A DNA stretch of 64,000 bases from Actinophytocola oryzae (GCF_004364325.1 NZ_SOCP01000021.1:146025-210024); one strand, 5' to 3'; shown: positions 9,363 to 18,791, numbered from the stretch's first letter. Notes: a model not told the origin generated them from the letters alone. Numbers and translations: made by a program.

Positions 9363-9411
9363 ACTGAAGGACGCCTTCGTAACGCTCAGCGTTACGAAGG
9401 CGTCCTTCAGT
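9363..9411. repeat. Dispersed palindromic element, copy 1
   Basis: Two perfect 24-base arms starting ACTGAAGGACGCCTTC are joined by one base. Related copies lie at 19508-19555 and 52351-52409, always just after a gene end. It can fold as a terminator and may be a REP-like repeat. Confidence 0.85.
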
Positions 9412-9514
9412 ACATCCGGTGCTGGATCAGCAGTCTGCGAGAAGTGTCCGGTCCCGTCCCGGTGCGACGATTCTCCCTGTCTCACAGGGGGCTTTGGACT
9501 TGGGTCAGGTGCTC

Positions 9515-10999
9515 ATGAACGATGACGGCGGCCGGGCTAACTTAGCGGCCATCCCAGGACACACACGGCCGGACCCGCGTCGGTGGGCGGCACTGGTCGT
9601 GCTGTGCACGGCCACTTTCATCATCATCCTCGACGGTTCCATCGTGTTCGTCGCGGTCCCGTCGATGTCCATGGACCTGGCGCTGACGCCCAGCGCCGTC
9701 CAGTGGGTGGTGAGCAGCTACCTCCTCAGCTTCGGCGGACTGCTGCTCCTCGGCGGGCGCATCGCGGACCTGCTCGGCAGGCGCCGGATGTTCATGCTCG
9801 GCTCCGGCCTCCTCGCGGTGTCCGCGCTGCTGTGCGGGCTCGCCTGGTCGGTGGAGATCCTCATCGCCGCCCGGGTACTCCAGGGCTTCTCCGCGGCGAT
9901 CATGACGCCGACGGCACTCTCGATCCTGGTGAACATGTTCGCCGAGGGTCGGGAACGCAACAAGGCACTCGGTGTCTGGAGTTCGGCGGGCGGTGTCGGC
10001 GGCACGGTCGGCGCGTTGCTCGGCGGCCCGCTCACCAGCGGCCCCGGCTGGAGTTGGATATTCTACGTCAACATCCCGTTCGCCGTGCTCATGGTCGTCC
10101 TGAGCCCGCTGCTGCTCAAGGAGAGCTTCGACCGGACCCGAGCCAGGACCTTCGACGTGGCAGGCGCCCTCACCAGCACGGCCGCGCTCGTGCTGCTGGT
10201 GTTCGCCATCGTCGACGCACCCACCGCGGGCTGGGGGAGCGGGCAGACGATCGGCCTGTTCGTCGCCGTGCTCGTGCTCCTGGTCGCGTTCGTCGCGGTC
10301 GAACGCCGCTCCGCCTCGCCACTGCTGCCGCTGCACTACTTCCGCGGCAGGGGCTTCGTCGGCGGCAACCTGGTGATCGTCGCGGTCGGCATGGTGGTGC
10401 ACGGCGGCATGGGTTTCATCATGACCCAGTACGCGCAGATCTACCTCGGCTACTCGCCCGTCCAGTATGGACTGATGTTCGCCGTGATGACCGTGCTGAC
10501 CATCGTCGGCTCGGCACTCGCCGGCGGCCCGCTGGTGCTGCGGTTCGGTCCCCGGCCGGTCGCCGTGGCCGGCCTGCTGCTGATCGGTGCCAGCGCACTG
10601 AGCCTGTCGGCGATCTCCGTGCCCGGCAGCTTCGTCGACGACATGCTGCTGGGGATGCTGCTGTTCGGCCCCGGTCTCGGCCTCGCGTTCGTGGCCGGCT
10701 CGGTCGCCGGGCTGGCCGGTGTGCCCGCGCGTGATTCCGGGGTCGCCTCCGGGGTCAACAACGCCTCGTTCCACATCGGCGGCGCACTGGGCATCGCCAT
10801 CATGTCCACGGTCGCCCTCACCGCGGCGAGCGGGCCCAACCCGGCGGCCGCCACGGTCGCGGGCTTCGGGGTCGCGTTCGTCGTCGCCATCGGGTTCGCG
10901 GTGCTCGGCATCCTCGCCGCGCTGGTCCTCCTGCGCCGCCCGTCCCACACCGCGACCACCACGGTCATCACACCCGACCGCGGCCGCAGGGCCGCCTAG
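9515..10999 (+). CDS. MFS drug exporter, DHA2 (14-TMS) type
   Basis: A 494-residue transporter with motif A (LGGRIADLLGRRRMF) after the second membrane segment, FYVNIPFAVLM in the middle, and a basic C-terminal tail. It belongs to the same 14-segment class as the exporter at 2728-4272. ATG 9515 is chosen; GTG 9509 is an alternative. Codon 10 (9542-9544) is TTA, so the bldA tRNA would gate it at the very start of translation. It precedes the P450 gene in the same direction with a 97-base gap, so it may open that operon. Export of the cluster product is inferred. Confidence 0.92.
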   Translation: MNDDGGRANLAAIPGHTRPDPRRWAALVVLCTATFIIILDGSIVFVAVPSMSMDLALTPSAVQWVVSSYLLSFGGLLLLGGRIADLLGRRRMFMLGSGLLAVSALLCGLAWSVEILIAARVLQGFSAAIMTPTALSILVNMFAEGRERNKALGVWSSAGGVGGTVGALLGGPLTSGPGWSWIFYVNIPFAVLMVVLSPLLLKESFDRTRARTFDVAGALTSTAALVLLVFAIVDAPTAGWGSGQTIGLFVAVLVLLVAFVAVERRSASPLLPLHYFRGRGFVGGNLVIVAVGMVVHGGMGFIMTQYAQIYLGYSPVQYGLMFAVMTVLTIVGSALAGGPLVLRFGPRPVAVAGLLLIGASALSLSAISVPGSFVDDMLLGMLLFGPGLGLAFVAGSVAGLAGVPARDSGVASGVNNASFHIGGALGIAIMSTVALTAASGPNPAAATVAGFGVAFVVAIGFAVLGILAALVLLRRPSHTATTTVITPDRGRRAA

Positions 11000-11096
11000 A
11001 TGACCAGCACACAGGACCGCACAGCGAGAGATGCGGCCCTGTCGACCCGGAACAAGACTGACCGCAGGAACGAACCTGACGCAGGAGAGAACAGCC

Positions 11097-12338
11097 ATGG
11101 GTGAATGCCCCGCACTCGACACCGCAGGTCGCGACATTCACGGGCAGGCGGCGGCGCTGCGCGCCATCGGCCCCGCAGTCAAGGTGGAGCTGCCCGGCGG
11201 CGTGCACGTGTGGTCGATCAACAGTGCCTCCGTGATCAAGCAGTGCCTGATGGACCCGAGGGTCACCAAGAGCGCGCGCAACCACTGGCCCGACTTCATC
11301 GAGGGTCGCATCCCCCGGGACTGGGAGCTGATCAGCTGGATCGCCATGGACAACATGGTGACCGCGTACGGCCAGGACCTGCGCCGGCTGCGCAGGCTGA
11401 TCGGCCCGGCCTTCCTCCCCAAGCGAGTCGAGTCGATCCGCCCCAAGGTCGTCGAGTTCACCGAGATGCTGCTCGGCGGGCTCGCCGCAGCGGAGCCTGG
11501 CGGGGTCGTCGACCTGCGGGCGGCGTTCTGCTACCCGCTGCCGCTGCTGGTCGTCGCCGAGCTGATCGGCATGGACCAGGCCGCGATCGACAAGACCACC
11601 TCGGTCATGATGATGATGGTCGACACGACCGTCACCCCCGAGCAGGCGCAGGCCGTGCTCGCGGGCTGGCGCGGCGCGATGATCGACTTCATCGCGTCCA
11701 AGCGGGAGAACCCCGGTGAGGACATCACGAGCGACCTGATCGCCGCCCGTGACGACGAGACCGGCTCCAAGCTCTCCGAGGACGAGCTGATCGACACGAT
11801 CTTCGCGATCCTCGGCGCCGGCTCCGAGACCACGATCAACTTCTTCGACAACGCGATCACCCAGCTGCTGACCCACCGCGACCAGCTCGACCTCGTGCTG
11901 TCGGGGAAGTCGTCGTGGGAGGACGTGATCGAGGAGACCCTGCGGGTGCAGGCGCCGCTCGCCAACCTCCCGCTGCGGTACGCGGCGGAGGACCTCGAGG
12001 TCGAGGGCGGTATCACGATCCCCAAGGGCGATCCGATCCTGGTGAACTTCGCCGCCTACGGTCGGGACCCGCAGCTGCACCCGGACAACCCCGAGGGCTT
12101 CGACATCACCCGTGAGGACAAGTCGCACCTGACGTTCGGCCGTGGCGCGCACTACTGCCTCGGCGCGGGCATCGCCCGCAGCGTCGCCGCGATCGGATTG
12201 TCCACCCTGTTCGACCGGTTCCCGAAGCTCGACCTCGCGGTCACGGTGGACGAGCTGGTGCCGCTGACGTCGTTCATCATGAACGGCCATCAGTCACTGC
12301 CGGTGCGGCTGACCGAGGCCGCGTCCGCGGCCGCGTGA
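11097..12338 (+). CDS. Cytochrome P450
   Basis: A 413-residue bacterial P450 with I-helix oxygen-binding AILGAGSETT, ExxR motif EETLRV and haem loop FGRGAHYCLGAG, with Cys354 as the thiolate ligand. The ATG at 11097 has an AGGAGAG site eight bases upstream. No ferredoxin gene is nearby, so it must borrow redox partners. It is followed after 23 bases by the DUF2855 gene, forming an operon. Members carry out hydroxylation, epoxidation or aryl coupling in natural-product pathways; the substrate is not predictable here. Confidence 0.95.
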   Translation: MGECPALDTAGRDIHGQAAALRAIGPAVKVELPGGVHVWSINSASVIKQCLMDPRVTKSARNHWPDFIEGRIPRDWELISWIAMDNMVTAYGQDLRRLRRLIGPAFLPKRVESIRPKVVEFTEMLLGGLAAAEPGGVVDLRAAFCYPLPLLVVAELIGMDQAAIDKTTSVMMMMVDTTVTPEQAQAVLAGWRGAMIDFIASKRENPGEDITSDLIAARDDETGSKLSEDELIDTIFAILGAGSETTINFFDNAITQLLTHRDQLDLVLSGKSSWEDVIEETLRVQAPLANLPLRYAAEDLEVEGGITIPKGDPILVNFAAYGRDPQLHPDNPEGFDITREDKSHLTFGRGAHYCLGAGIARSVAAIGLSTLFDRFPKLDLAVTVDELVPLTSFIMNGHQSLPVRLTEAASAAA

Positions 12339-12361
12339 CCGGGACAGCGAGGAGAGAAGAG

Positions 12362-13426
12362 ATGTCCGAACGGTGGGAGCTGCTGGTCAGGCGCGACGAC
12401 CTCGCGGTGACGGAGGTGCGCGAGGCCGAGGTGCCGGAGCTTTCCGACGGCGAGGTCGAGCTGGCCGTCGAGCGGTTGGCGCTGACCATGAACAACGTCA
12501 CCTACGCGCGGTGGGGCGAGGTCCCGCCGCTGAACTTCTGGAACGCCTTCCCCGCGACGGATCCCGCGTGGGGCAGGCTGCCGGTGTGGGGTTTCCTGCG
12601 GGTGTCGCGGTCGCGGCACGCCGACTTCGCACCGGGTGACCGCTACTTCGGTTACGTGCCGTCGTCGAGCCACCACGTCGTCACGCCCGGCCCGGCGTCA
12701 CGCGGGTTCGTCGACACCACGCCGGACCGGTACTTCGCACACCCGTGGTACCAGACGTTCCAGCCGGCGCCCGAGGCGGACGGCCGCGACGACCGCAGGA
12801 CGCTGCTGCGGCCGATCTACCCCGCGTCGTTCCTCGTCGCGGACTTCGTGGCGGGCAAGGGCGGGGACGACGGGCTCACCGTGCTCGTCACGTCCGCGTC
12901 GAGCAAGGTCGCGATCGGGATCGCGCACCGGTTGCGTGGCAACGAGAACGTGCGGGTGGTCGGGCTGACCTCCGAGTCCAACGCGGAGTTCGTGGCGAGT
13001 CTGGAGCTGTACGACTCGGTGGCCGCGTACGACGATCTGGCGCCGGTGTCGGCCGACGGCCCGGTCGCGGTGGTCGACCTCGCCGGTGACAACGAGGTGC
13101 TGACCGCGGTGCACCGCACGTTCCAGAGCGACCTGGTGCACGTGGCGCTGCTCGGCTGGACCCACGGCGCGCAGCCGCCACCGCCACTGACCGACCCGAC
13201 GCCGGAGCTGTTCTTCACCCCCGCGGTGGAGGGTGTCCTGATCGAGGCGGAGGGCGAGGACGCGTTCTTCGCCCGCTACGAGGCCGCGGAGAGCGCCTTC
13301 ATCGACGTGACCGAGTCGTGGCTGAAGATCGCCGAGGCCAGTGGCCCCGAGGCGGTCGCGACGGTGTACCGGAGCCTGCTCGACGGGACACACCCCGTGG
13401 ACGGCTTCACCATTATCACGCCCTGA
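12362..13426 (+). CDS. DUF2855 family protein (quinone-oxidoreductase-like)
   Basis: A 354-residue protein matching, from memory, the DUF2855 family, distant relatives of medium-chain dehydrogenases/quinone oxidoreductases. The segment LTVLVTSASSKVAIGIAHRL resembles a degenerate Rossmann nucleotide-binding turn, and VVGLTSESNAEFV follows where the second strand should lie. ATG 12362 has an AGGAGAG site; GTG 12335, overlapping the P450 stop, is an alternative. Immediate coupling to the P450 suggests a role in modifying the same intermediate. The reaction is unknown. Confidence 0.8.
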   Translation: MSERWELLVRRDDLAVTEVREAEVPELSDGEVELAVERLALTMNNVTYARWGEVPPLNFWNAFPATDPAWGRLPVWGFLRVSRSRHADFAPGDRYFGYVPSSSHHVVTPGPASRGFVDTTPDRYFAHPWYQTFQPAPEADGRDDRRTLLRPIYPASFLVADFVAGKGGDDGLTVLVTSASSKVAIGIAHRLRGNENVRVVGLTSESNAEFVASLELYDSVAAYDDLAPVSADGPVAVVDLAGDNEVLTAVHRTFQSDLVHVALLGWTHGAQPPPPLTDPTPELFFTPAVEGVLIEAEGEDAFFARYEAAESAFIDVTESWLKIAEASGPEAVATVYRSLLDGTHPVDGFTIITP

Positions 13427-13438
13427 CGAGAGAACGAC

Positions 13439-13474
13439 CGACGGCGGGCCGCCAGCTCTGGCGGTCCGCCGTCG
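13439..13474 (+). terminator. Long hairpin terminator after the P450 operon
   Basis: Two 17-base arms (CGACGGCGGGCCGCCAG and near-complement) with one mismatch directly follow the DUF2855 stop. Confidence 0.75.
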
Positions 13475-13596
13475 TCGTGTGTCGTGAGGACGGGGAGAAC
13501 ATTGCTCGCAAGCGGAAAGATGCGCCGTTGCCCCGGGGAATGTGATTCTTGACCGGAGTCGGTGTGAGTATTGGCCTCCGAGAAAAGGATCGCGCA

Positions 13597-14844
13597 GTGA
13601 CAGTAACGGCGATAGTTCCGCCCAACGGATTTCCGCTGCCGCCGGAACCCGAGCTGACGCCCGAGGAGGTGGTGGCCCGCGCCGTGGCGATCGCCAGGAC
13701 GCTGGTCGCCCGGCAGTCCGAGGCCGAGGAACGCACATACTACGCGGCCGACGTCCACGAGGCCTTCTCCAGGGCCGGTTTCTACCGGATCCTCGTGCCG
13801 AGGCGCTACGGCGGCTACGAGTTCGGTGTGGACACCTTCATGCGGGTCGTGCGCGCACTGGCCCGCGGCTGCCCGTCCACCGGCTGGATGTACTGCCTCG
13901 GCGCCGTGCACGCCGTGTTCGCGGGCACCGTGTTCGAGGAGCGTGCGCAGGAGGAGATCTTCTCCGTCGGCGACTTCATCGCCCCGGCGACGGTCATGCC
14001 GGGCGGCACCGCGGAACGCCACCCCGACGGCGGCTGGATCATCAACGGCCGCTTCGGTTACTGCTCCGGCGCGCCCTACGCGACCCACTTCATCGGCCAC
14101 GCGCTCGTCACCCACGAGGAGGGCGAGGAGCCCGCGCCGATGCTGTTCGTCGCGCCACGCGACCAGTTCCGGCGCCTCGACGACTGGGGCCAGCAGCTCG
14201 GGCTCAAGGGCAGCGGCTCGCACACCATCGTGATGGAGAACGCACACGTCCCCGACTACTGCGTCCTGCACACCCACATGAGCTTCTACCAGGTGAGCGA
14301 GGACACCCCGGGCCGGCGGCTGCACATCAACCCGCAGTACGGCGGCGGCCCGCTGAGCTTCATGATGCTCGAGTCCGCGTGCCTCGCGGTCGGCATCGCC
14401 TACGGCGCGCTCGACGAGTACGAGGAGCTGATGCGGACGCGGAACACGCTGTTCCCGCCCGTGATGTCCCGCGCGGAGGACCCGGACTACCAGCGGTGGT
14501 ACGGCGAGGCCACGGGCAAGCTGGCGACCGCCGAGGGCGCCATCGAGAACACCATCACGCAGTGGCAGGACCTCTGCGTCGAAGGCCCGCAGGCGTTCAC
14601 CCCCGAGGTGGAGTTCCGGCTCGCCACGATGTGCCGCGAGGTCATCCGGCTGAGCTGGACGGCGGTCGAGCAGTTTCTGTTCCCCACCGCGGGATCCAGC
14701 TCCGTGAGCCGGGGCCAGCGCATCGAGCGCGTGTGGCGCGACCTCTCCATGCTGCAGAGCCACGCGGGCATCTCCGTCGCGATGAACACGATGGTGAACC
14801 GTGAGCTGTCCAAGGCGCGGTTCGGCATTCAGGACCAGCACTGA
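13597..14844 (+). CDS. Acyl-CoA-dehydrogenase-fold flavin monooxygenase (group D type)
   Basis: A 415-residue protein of the acyl-CoA dehydrogenase fold, with the N-terminal helical part (EVVARAVAIARTLVARQ), middle beta domain (GSGSHTIVMENAHVPD) and C-terminal helical part ending in a dimer segment. Proteins like this in metabolite clusters are usually reduced-flavin-dependent hydroxylases related to HpaB/HsaA rather than true dehydrogenases, and a flavin reductase is encoded four genes downstream. GTG 13597 with AAAGGA upstream is preferred to TTG 13549. It is followed closely by a second, diverged enzyme of the same fold. Confidence 0.85.
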   Translation: MTVTAIVPPNGFPLPPEPELTPEEVVARAVAIARTLVARQSEAEERTYYAADVHEAFSRAGFYRILVPRRYGGYEFGVDTFMRVVRALARGCPSTGWMYCLGAVHAVFAGTVFEERAQEEIFSVGDFIAPATVMPGGTAERHPDGGWIINGRFGYCSGAPYATHFIGHALVTHEEGEEPAPMLFVAPRDQFRRLDDWGQQLGLKGSGSHTIVMENAHVPDYCVLHTHMSFYQVSEDTPGRRLHINPQYGGGPLSFMMLESACLAVGIAYGALDEYEELMRTRNTLFPPVMSRAEDPDYQRWYGEATGKLATAEGAIENTITQWQDLCVEGPQAFTPEVEFRLATMCREVIRLSWTAVEQFLFPTAGSSSVSRGQRIERVWRDLSMLQSHAGISVAMNTMVNRELSKARFGIQDQH

Positions 14845-14879
14845 CTGCTGAACAGCATGTCAGGAGATAGGAGGACATC

Positions 14880-16058
14880 TTGGCCACCACGATCCCGACG
14901 CGCGATGAGCTCGTGCGCAAGGCGTCGGAGCTGATCCCGCTCCTGCGCAGGCACGCGTCCTGGACCGAGGAGAACCGGCGGCTGCACGACGAGACCGTCG
15001 AGGCGCTGGCCGACGCGGGGGTGTTCAGGCTCCGGCGCCCCAAGCACTTCGGCGGGTACGAAGTGGACAGTCAGACGCTGGTCGACATCGGCACCGCACT
15101 GGGGCAGGGCTGCGGCTCCACCTCGTGGGTCGCGTCGGTCTACTGGATCCCGACCTGGATGGCCAGCCAGTTCCCGGACGAGGTGCAGGACGAGGTCTTC
15201 GCCACCCCCGACGTCCGGATCTGCGGCACGCTGAGCCCGTCCGGCATGGCCGCCCCGGTCGACGGCGGTGTCGTCGTGAACGGCAAGTGGGGCTTCATCA
15301 GCGGTGCCCACCACGCGCAGTGGCAGGAGATCATCGCGATCCTGATCCCGCCGGACGGCCAGCCGTACCCGATCATGGCCCTGGTGCCCATGTCGGACCT
15401 GCTCGTCGTCGACGACTGGGACACCTCAGGCCTGCGTGGCACCGGCAGCGTCAGCACCGTCGCCAAGGACCTGTTCGTCCCGGCCGAGCGCATCCTGCCG
15501 CTGCCGGTCGTGCTGCAGGGCCAGACCGCCTCGAAGCGCAACGCGAACTCGACCGTCTACCGCGCGCCGCTGCTGCCGGTCGCCGCCGCCTCCTCGGTCG
15601 GCACGATCGTCGGCATGGCGAAGGGCGCGCGGGACGTGTTCCTGAAGCGGCTGCCGGAGCGCAAGATCACCTACACCGGCTACGAGAGCCAGCGCGAGGC
15701 GCCGATCACGCACTTCCAGGTGGCCGAGGCGACGATGCGGATCGACGAGGCCGAGTTCCACGCGCAGCGCACGGCGAAGCTGGTCGACGCCAAGGGCGCC
15801 GAGGGCACCGAGTGGAAGCTCGAGGAGCGGGCCAGGACGCGGGCGGACATCGGCGCGGTGGTGCGGCTGGCCAAGGACGCGATCGACATCCTCGCCACGG
15901 CGAGCGGCGGATCCTCCATCTACAGCGGCATCCCGATCCAGCGGATCAACCGCGACATCCAGGCGGTCAACCTGCACGCGCTCATGCACCCCAACACGAA
16001 CACCGAGCTGTACGGCCGGGTGCTGTGCGGCCTGGAGCCAAACACGCTCTACATCTAG
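14880..16058 (+). CDS. Second acyl-CoA-dehydrogenase-fold flavin monooxygenase
   Basis: A 392-residue relative of the preceding gene product, closer to HsaA/HpaB-like oxygenases: RPKHFGGYEVDSQT, ISGAHHAQW and DTSGLRGTGSVST are typical of the flavin and substrate pocket region. The TTG start has a clean AGGAGGACAT site. Two such oxygenases with one reductase (17228) suggest two separate hydroxylations or a heteromeric enzyme. It is part of the run of same-strand genes from 13597 to 19480. Confidence 0.87.
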   Translation: MATTIPTRDELVRKASELIPLLRRHASWTEENRRLHDETVEALADAGVFRLRRPKHFGGYEVDSQTLVDIGTALGQGCGSTSWVASVYWIPTWMASQFPDEVQDEVFATPDVRICGTLSPSGMAAPVDGGVVVNGKWGFISGAHHAQWQEIIAILIPPDGQPYPIMALVPMSDLLVVDDWDTSGLRGTGSVSTVAKDLFVPAERILPLPVVLQGQTASKRNANSTVYRAPLLPVAAASSVGTIVGMAKGARDVFLKRLPERKITYTGYESQREAPITHFQVAEATMRIDEAEFHAQRTAKLVDAKGAEGTEWKLEERARTRADIGAVVRLAKDAIDILATASGGSSIYSGIPIQRINRDIQAVNLHALMHPNTNTELYGRVLCGLEPNTLYI

Positions 16059-16089
16059 TCCGTCGATCCCCAGAAAGGTAAGGGAGAGC

Positions 16090-16521
16090 ATGACCACCGA
16101 CGCGGACAAGGCCGCGATCGCCGCCCTGACACAGAGGATGGTGACGGGCTGGGCCTACGGGGACGCGGACGCCATCGCGAACCTGTTCCCCGAGGACGGC
16201 ACGCTGATCCTCTCCGGTGTGTACTGCGACAACCGCGAGGCGATCCGGGAGTACTTCGCCAAGGCGTTCGACAGCCACTACAAGAACACCCAGGTGACCG
16301 GCAAGCCGATCCAGATCCGGGCGATCACCCCGGACGCGGCGATCCTCTACAGCCACGGCGGCGTGCTCGCGGCCGGTGAGACCGAGGTCGTGGAGGGCAG
16401 TGCGATCCGTGCCTCCTGGCTGTGCGTGAAGCGGGACGGCCAGTGGCTGCTGGCGGCCTACCAGAACACGCCGCGTTTCGACGAGAGCATCCCCGGCGGG
16501 GGCGCGGCCGAGGCTGCCTGA
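16090..16521 (+). CDS. SgcJ/EcaC-like NTF2-fold protein
   Basis: A 143-residue protein with the cone-shaped NTF2/SnoaL-like pattern (ALTQRMVTGWAYGDADAIANLF, then SWLCVKRDGQWLLAAYQNTP at the end). It matches the SgcJ/EcaC group, whose founding member comes from the C-1027 enediyne cluster and was studied as a small accessory protein of polyene/enediyne formation. It follows the second monooxygenase by 31 bases with an AAAGGTAAGGGAG site. The fold is also used by cyclases and isomerases, so the exact role is open. Confidence 0.85.
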   Translation: MTTDADKAAIAALTQRMVTGWAYGDADAIANLFPEDGTLILSGVYCDNREAIREYFAKAFDSHYKNTQVTGKPIQIRAITPDAAILYSHGGVLAAGETEVVEGSAIRASWLCVKRDGQWLLAAYQNTPRFDESIPGGGAAEAA

Positions 16522-16536
16522 CGCCAGGGGCCAGGA

Positions 16537-16584
16537 GTGTGGGTCGTTGTCCGGTGTGGACGGACAACGGCTCACACTTTTGTT
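16537..16584 (+). terminator. Rho-independent terminator
   Basis: GTTGTCCG and CGGACAAC form an inner stem inside outer GTGTG/CACAC arms, followed by TTTTGTTGTTT, directly after the SgcJ-like gene. It implies a separate promoter before the thioesterase gene, somewhere in 16585-16758. Confidence 0.85.
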
Positions 16585-16758
16585 GTTTCACAGGGTTTAT
16601 CCAGGATTGCGGTAACGCGAATACCGGCCGGCCGCAGCATGGTCGGAGTGTCGGGTGGGTACGACTGTGACGCATGCTTGACGGGCAAGTGTGGGTGCGG
16701 TCGACCGACTACATGGTGTCGGATCGCTTCTGTACGAGCAGAGGAGTGGCTGAGGGGT

Positions 16759-17226
16759 ATGACGGGTTACTACGAGATCCGGCACCGGGTGGGGTTCGAG
16801 GAGACGAACTTCGTCGGCAACGTGTACTACGTGAACTACCTGCGCTGGCAGGGTCACTGCCGGGAACGCTTCCTGGTGGAGATGGCGCCCGCGGTGCTGG
16901 CGGAGATCATGCACGACGACCTGAAACTGTTCACGCTGAAGGCCGAGTGCGAGTTCTTCGCCGAGATAACGGCCTTCGACGAGCTCTCCGTGCGGATGCG
17001 TCTCGAGGAGCTGACCCAGACCCAGATCCTGTTCAGCTTCGACTACGTGCACCTGCGCCAGGACGGCCAGGAGAGCCTCATCGCGCGGGGCAAGCAGCGG
17101 ATCGCGTGTATGCGCGGTCCCAACAACAACACGGTGCCGAGCAGGGTGCCCGCGTCGCTGCTGAAGGCGCTGGCACCGTTCACGACGGCAGGCGCACCGA
17201 ACGGACAAGCGGCCGCGGGAGCATGA
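16759..17226 (+). CDS. Enediyne-type hot-dog thioesterase (CalE7/SgcE10/TEBC-like)
   Basis: A 155-residue 4HBT-fold protein. YYEIRHRVGFEETNFVGNVY and VNYLRWQGHCRERFL match the signature of the thioesterases that release polyene chains from enediyne synthases, such as CalE7 and SgcE10. This family lacks the usual acidic catalytic residue of hot-dog thioesterases. The closest relatives sit beside the enediyne PKS, yet no PKS lies in this window. It begins a four-gene unit with the flavin reductase (one base between stop and GTG), an extended SDR and a mycothiol-isomerase-like protein. Confidence 0.88.
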   Translation: MTGYYEIRHRVGFEETNFVGNVYYVNYLRWQGHCRERFLVEMAPAVLAEIMHDDLKLFTLKAECEFFAEITAFDELSVRMRLEELTQTQILFSFDYVHLRQDGQESLIARGKQRIACMRGPNNNTVPSRVPASLLKALAPFTTAGAPNGQAAAGA

Positions 17227-17227
17227 T

Positions 17228-17752
17228 GTGAAGAGCGAACGCCACCTGGCCCCGGTGCACTCCGCCGCGGCGTTGCGGGACGTGATGTCCAACTTCGCCA
17301 CGGGGATCACCGTTCTCACCGCGGGCGGGGACCACTGCCACGGGATGACCGCGAACGCGTTCAGCTCCGTGTCACTGGAACCGCCGATGGTGTTGTGCTG
17401 CATCGCCCGCACGGCGCAGATGCACGAGGCCATCCTGCGCACCCGCCACTTCGGGGTCAGCGTGCTCAGCGCGGACCAGGAGGACGTGGCCCGCTACTTC
17501 GCGAGCCGTGGCCGGGCCATGGGCCTCGCCCAGTTCGACGAGGTCGACTGGTTCCCCGGCCCGCGCAGTGGCGCCCCGCTGCTCGTCGGCTCGCTCGCCT
17601 GGCTCGACTGCGAGCTGGCCGAGGTCTACCACGGCGGCGACCACTCGATCTTCGTCGGCACCGTGCTCGACGCGGCACGGCGGTCGGGCGAGGCGCTGCT
17701 GTTCTTCGGCGGGGGCTTCCACCAGGGCATGCCCTCGCCGCGCAGCGCCTGA
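17228..17752 (+). CDS. Flavin reductase (SgcE6/HpaC-like)
   Basis: A 174-residue member of the flavin-reductase domain family. LRDVMSNFATGITVLTAGGD and HGMTANAFSSVSLEPPMVLCCI are the characteristic flavin-binding N-terminal motifs. It makes free reduced FMN or FAD with NADH or NADPH for a partner oxygenase. The two flavin monooxygenases at 13597 and 14880 are the obvious clients. The GTG start lies directly after the thioesterase stop, so translation is coupled. Confidence 0.93.
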   Translation: MKSERHLAPVHSAAALRDVMSNFATGITVLTAGGDHCHGMTANAFSSVSLEPPMVLCCIARTAQMHEAILRTRHFGVSVLSADQEDVARYFASRGRAMGLAQFDEVDWFPGPRSGAPLLVGSLAWLDCELAEVYHGGDHSIFVGTVLDAARRSGEALLFFGGGFHQGMPSPRSA

Positions 17753-17765
17753 CCTGGAGGATCCC

Positions 17766-18791
17766 ATGTTGGTGAGCGTGACCGGCGGCACCGGCTTCGT
17801 CGGTGCCCACACGGTCGCCGCGCTCCGCGGCGCGGGCCACCAGGTCCGGCTGCTCGTCCGCGACCACGCCACTGCGGACAGAGCGCTGGCGCCACTGGGA
17901 GTCACCTCGGGCGAGGTGGGCGTCGTCGTCGGGGACGTGCTCGACGCGGACAGCGTACGCAGGCTGGTGAAGGGCGCGGACGTGGTGCTGCACGCGGCGT
18001 CCGTGTACTCGTTCGACAGCAGGTGGCACCGGGCCATGCGGGCCACCAACGTGGTGGGCACCGAGCTGGTGCTGGCCGCCGCGCTCGGGGCAGGCGCTCG
18101 GGTCGTGTACGTCTCCAGCTTCGGTGCGCTGCTCCCCGCCACGGACGAGGTCGGGCCGGACAGCCCGGTCGGCCGCCCCCGTGAGGCGTACCTGGCGAGC
18201 AAGGCCGCGGCCGAGACGGTCGCCCGCCGCCACCAGGACACCGGCGCCCCTGTCGTCATCACCTACCCACCCGCCCTGCTCGGCCCGCACGACCCGAAGC
18301 CGGGTGACCAGAACAACCGGTTGCGCAACACCCTGCGCGGCCTGGTGCCGGTGTGGCCGTCGGGCGGGCTGCCGGTCGGCGACGTCCGCGACACGGCCGC
18401 ACTGCACGCGGCGCTGGCCGACGCGGCCGAACCGGACGGGAACCGCTTCTTCGGGCCGGGTCACCACCTGACCACGCGGGAGTACGTGCGAACGCTGCGC
18501 GAGGTCACCGGACGGGCGTTGCCCACAGTCCACCTGCCGGCCCGCGCCATGTTGCCGTTCGGCCTGCTCACCAGCCTCGCGCAGCGGTTCTGGCCGTGGC
18601 ACATCCCCGCGGAGTACGGCGCGATCTACACGTGCGCGTGCGCCGCACGGGTGGGGGAGCGGGCCCCGACGTTCGGCGTCGCCGCGCGGCCGGCCACCGA
18701 GACCTTCACCGACACCGTGCGCTGGCTGCACCGCGCCGGGCTCCTGTCCGCACGCGCGGCGGGAGCGGCAGCCGCGGTGCCCACATCGTGA
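17766..18791 (+). CDS. NAD-dependent epimerase/dehydratase (extended SDR)
   Basis: A 341-residue extended short-chain reductase. TGGTGFVGAHTVAAL is the NAD(P)-binding turn, VVYVSSFGAL holds the catalytic Ser and AYLASKAAAE the Tyr-xxx-Lys pair. The start ATG has a GGAGGATCCC site. Family members reduce, epimerise or dehydrate sugars, sterol-like ketones or phenylpropanoid ketones. No other sugar genes are nearby, so a ketoreductase or 3-beta-hydroxysteroid-dehydrogenase-like role on the metabolite is as likely as sugar chemistry. Confidence 0.9.
   Translation: MLVSVTGGTGFVGAHTVAALRGAGHQVRLLVRDHATADRALAPLGVTSGEVGVVVGDVLDADSVRRLVKGADVVLHAASVYSFDSRWHRAMRATNVVGTELVLAAALGAGARVVYVSSFGALLPATDEVGPDSPVGRPREAYLASKAAAETVARRHQDTGAPVVITYPPALLGPHDPKPGDQNNRLRNTLRGLVPVWPSGGLPVGDVRDTAALHAALADAAEPDGNRFFGPGHHLTTREYVRTLREVTGRALPTVHLPARAMLPFGLLTSLAQRFWPWHIPAEYGAIYTCACAARVGERAPTFGVAARPATETFTDTVRWLHRAGLLSARAAGAAAAVPTS

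Noticed and set aside
9542..11137. 531-codon reverse frame over the exporter gene
   Set aside because: Composition is Asp/Glu/Gln/Arg/His-rich without domains; the forward frame encodes a clear MFS transporter with TTA start-region codon.
13276..14841. 521-codon reverse frame over the flavin monooxygenase gene
   Set aside because: Shadow of the forward gene; no recognisable motif.
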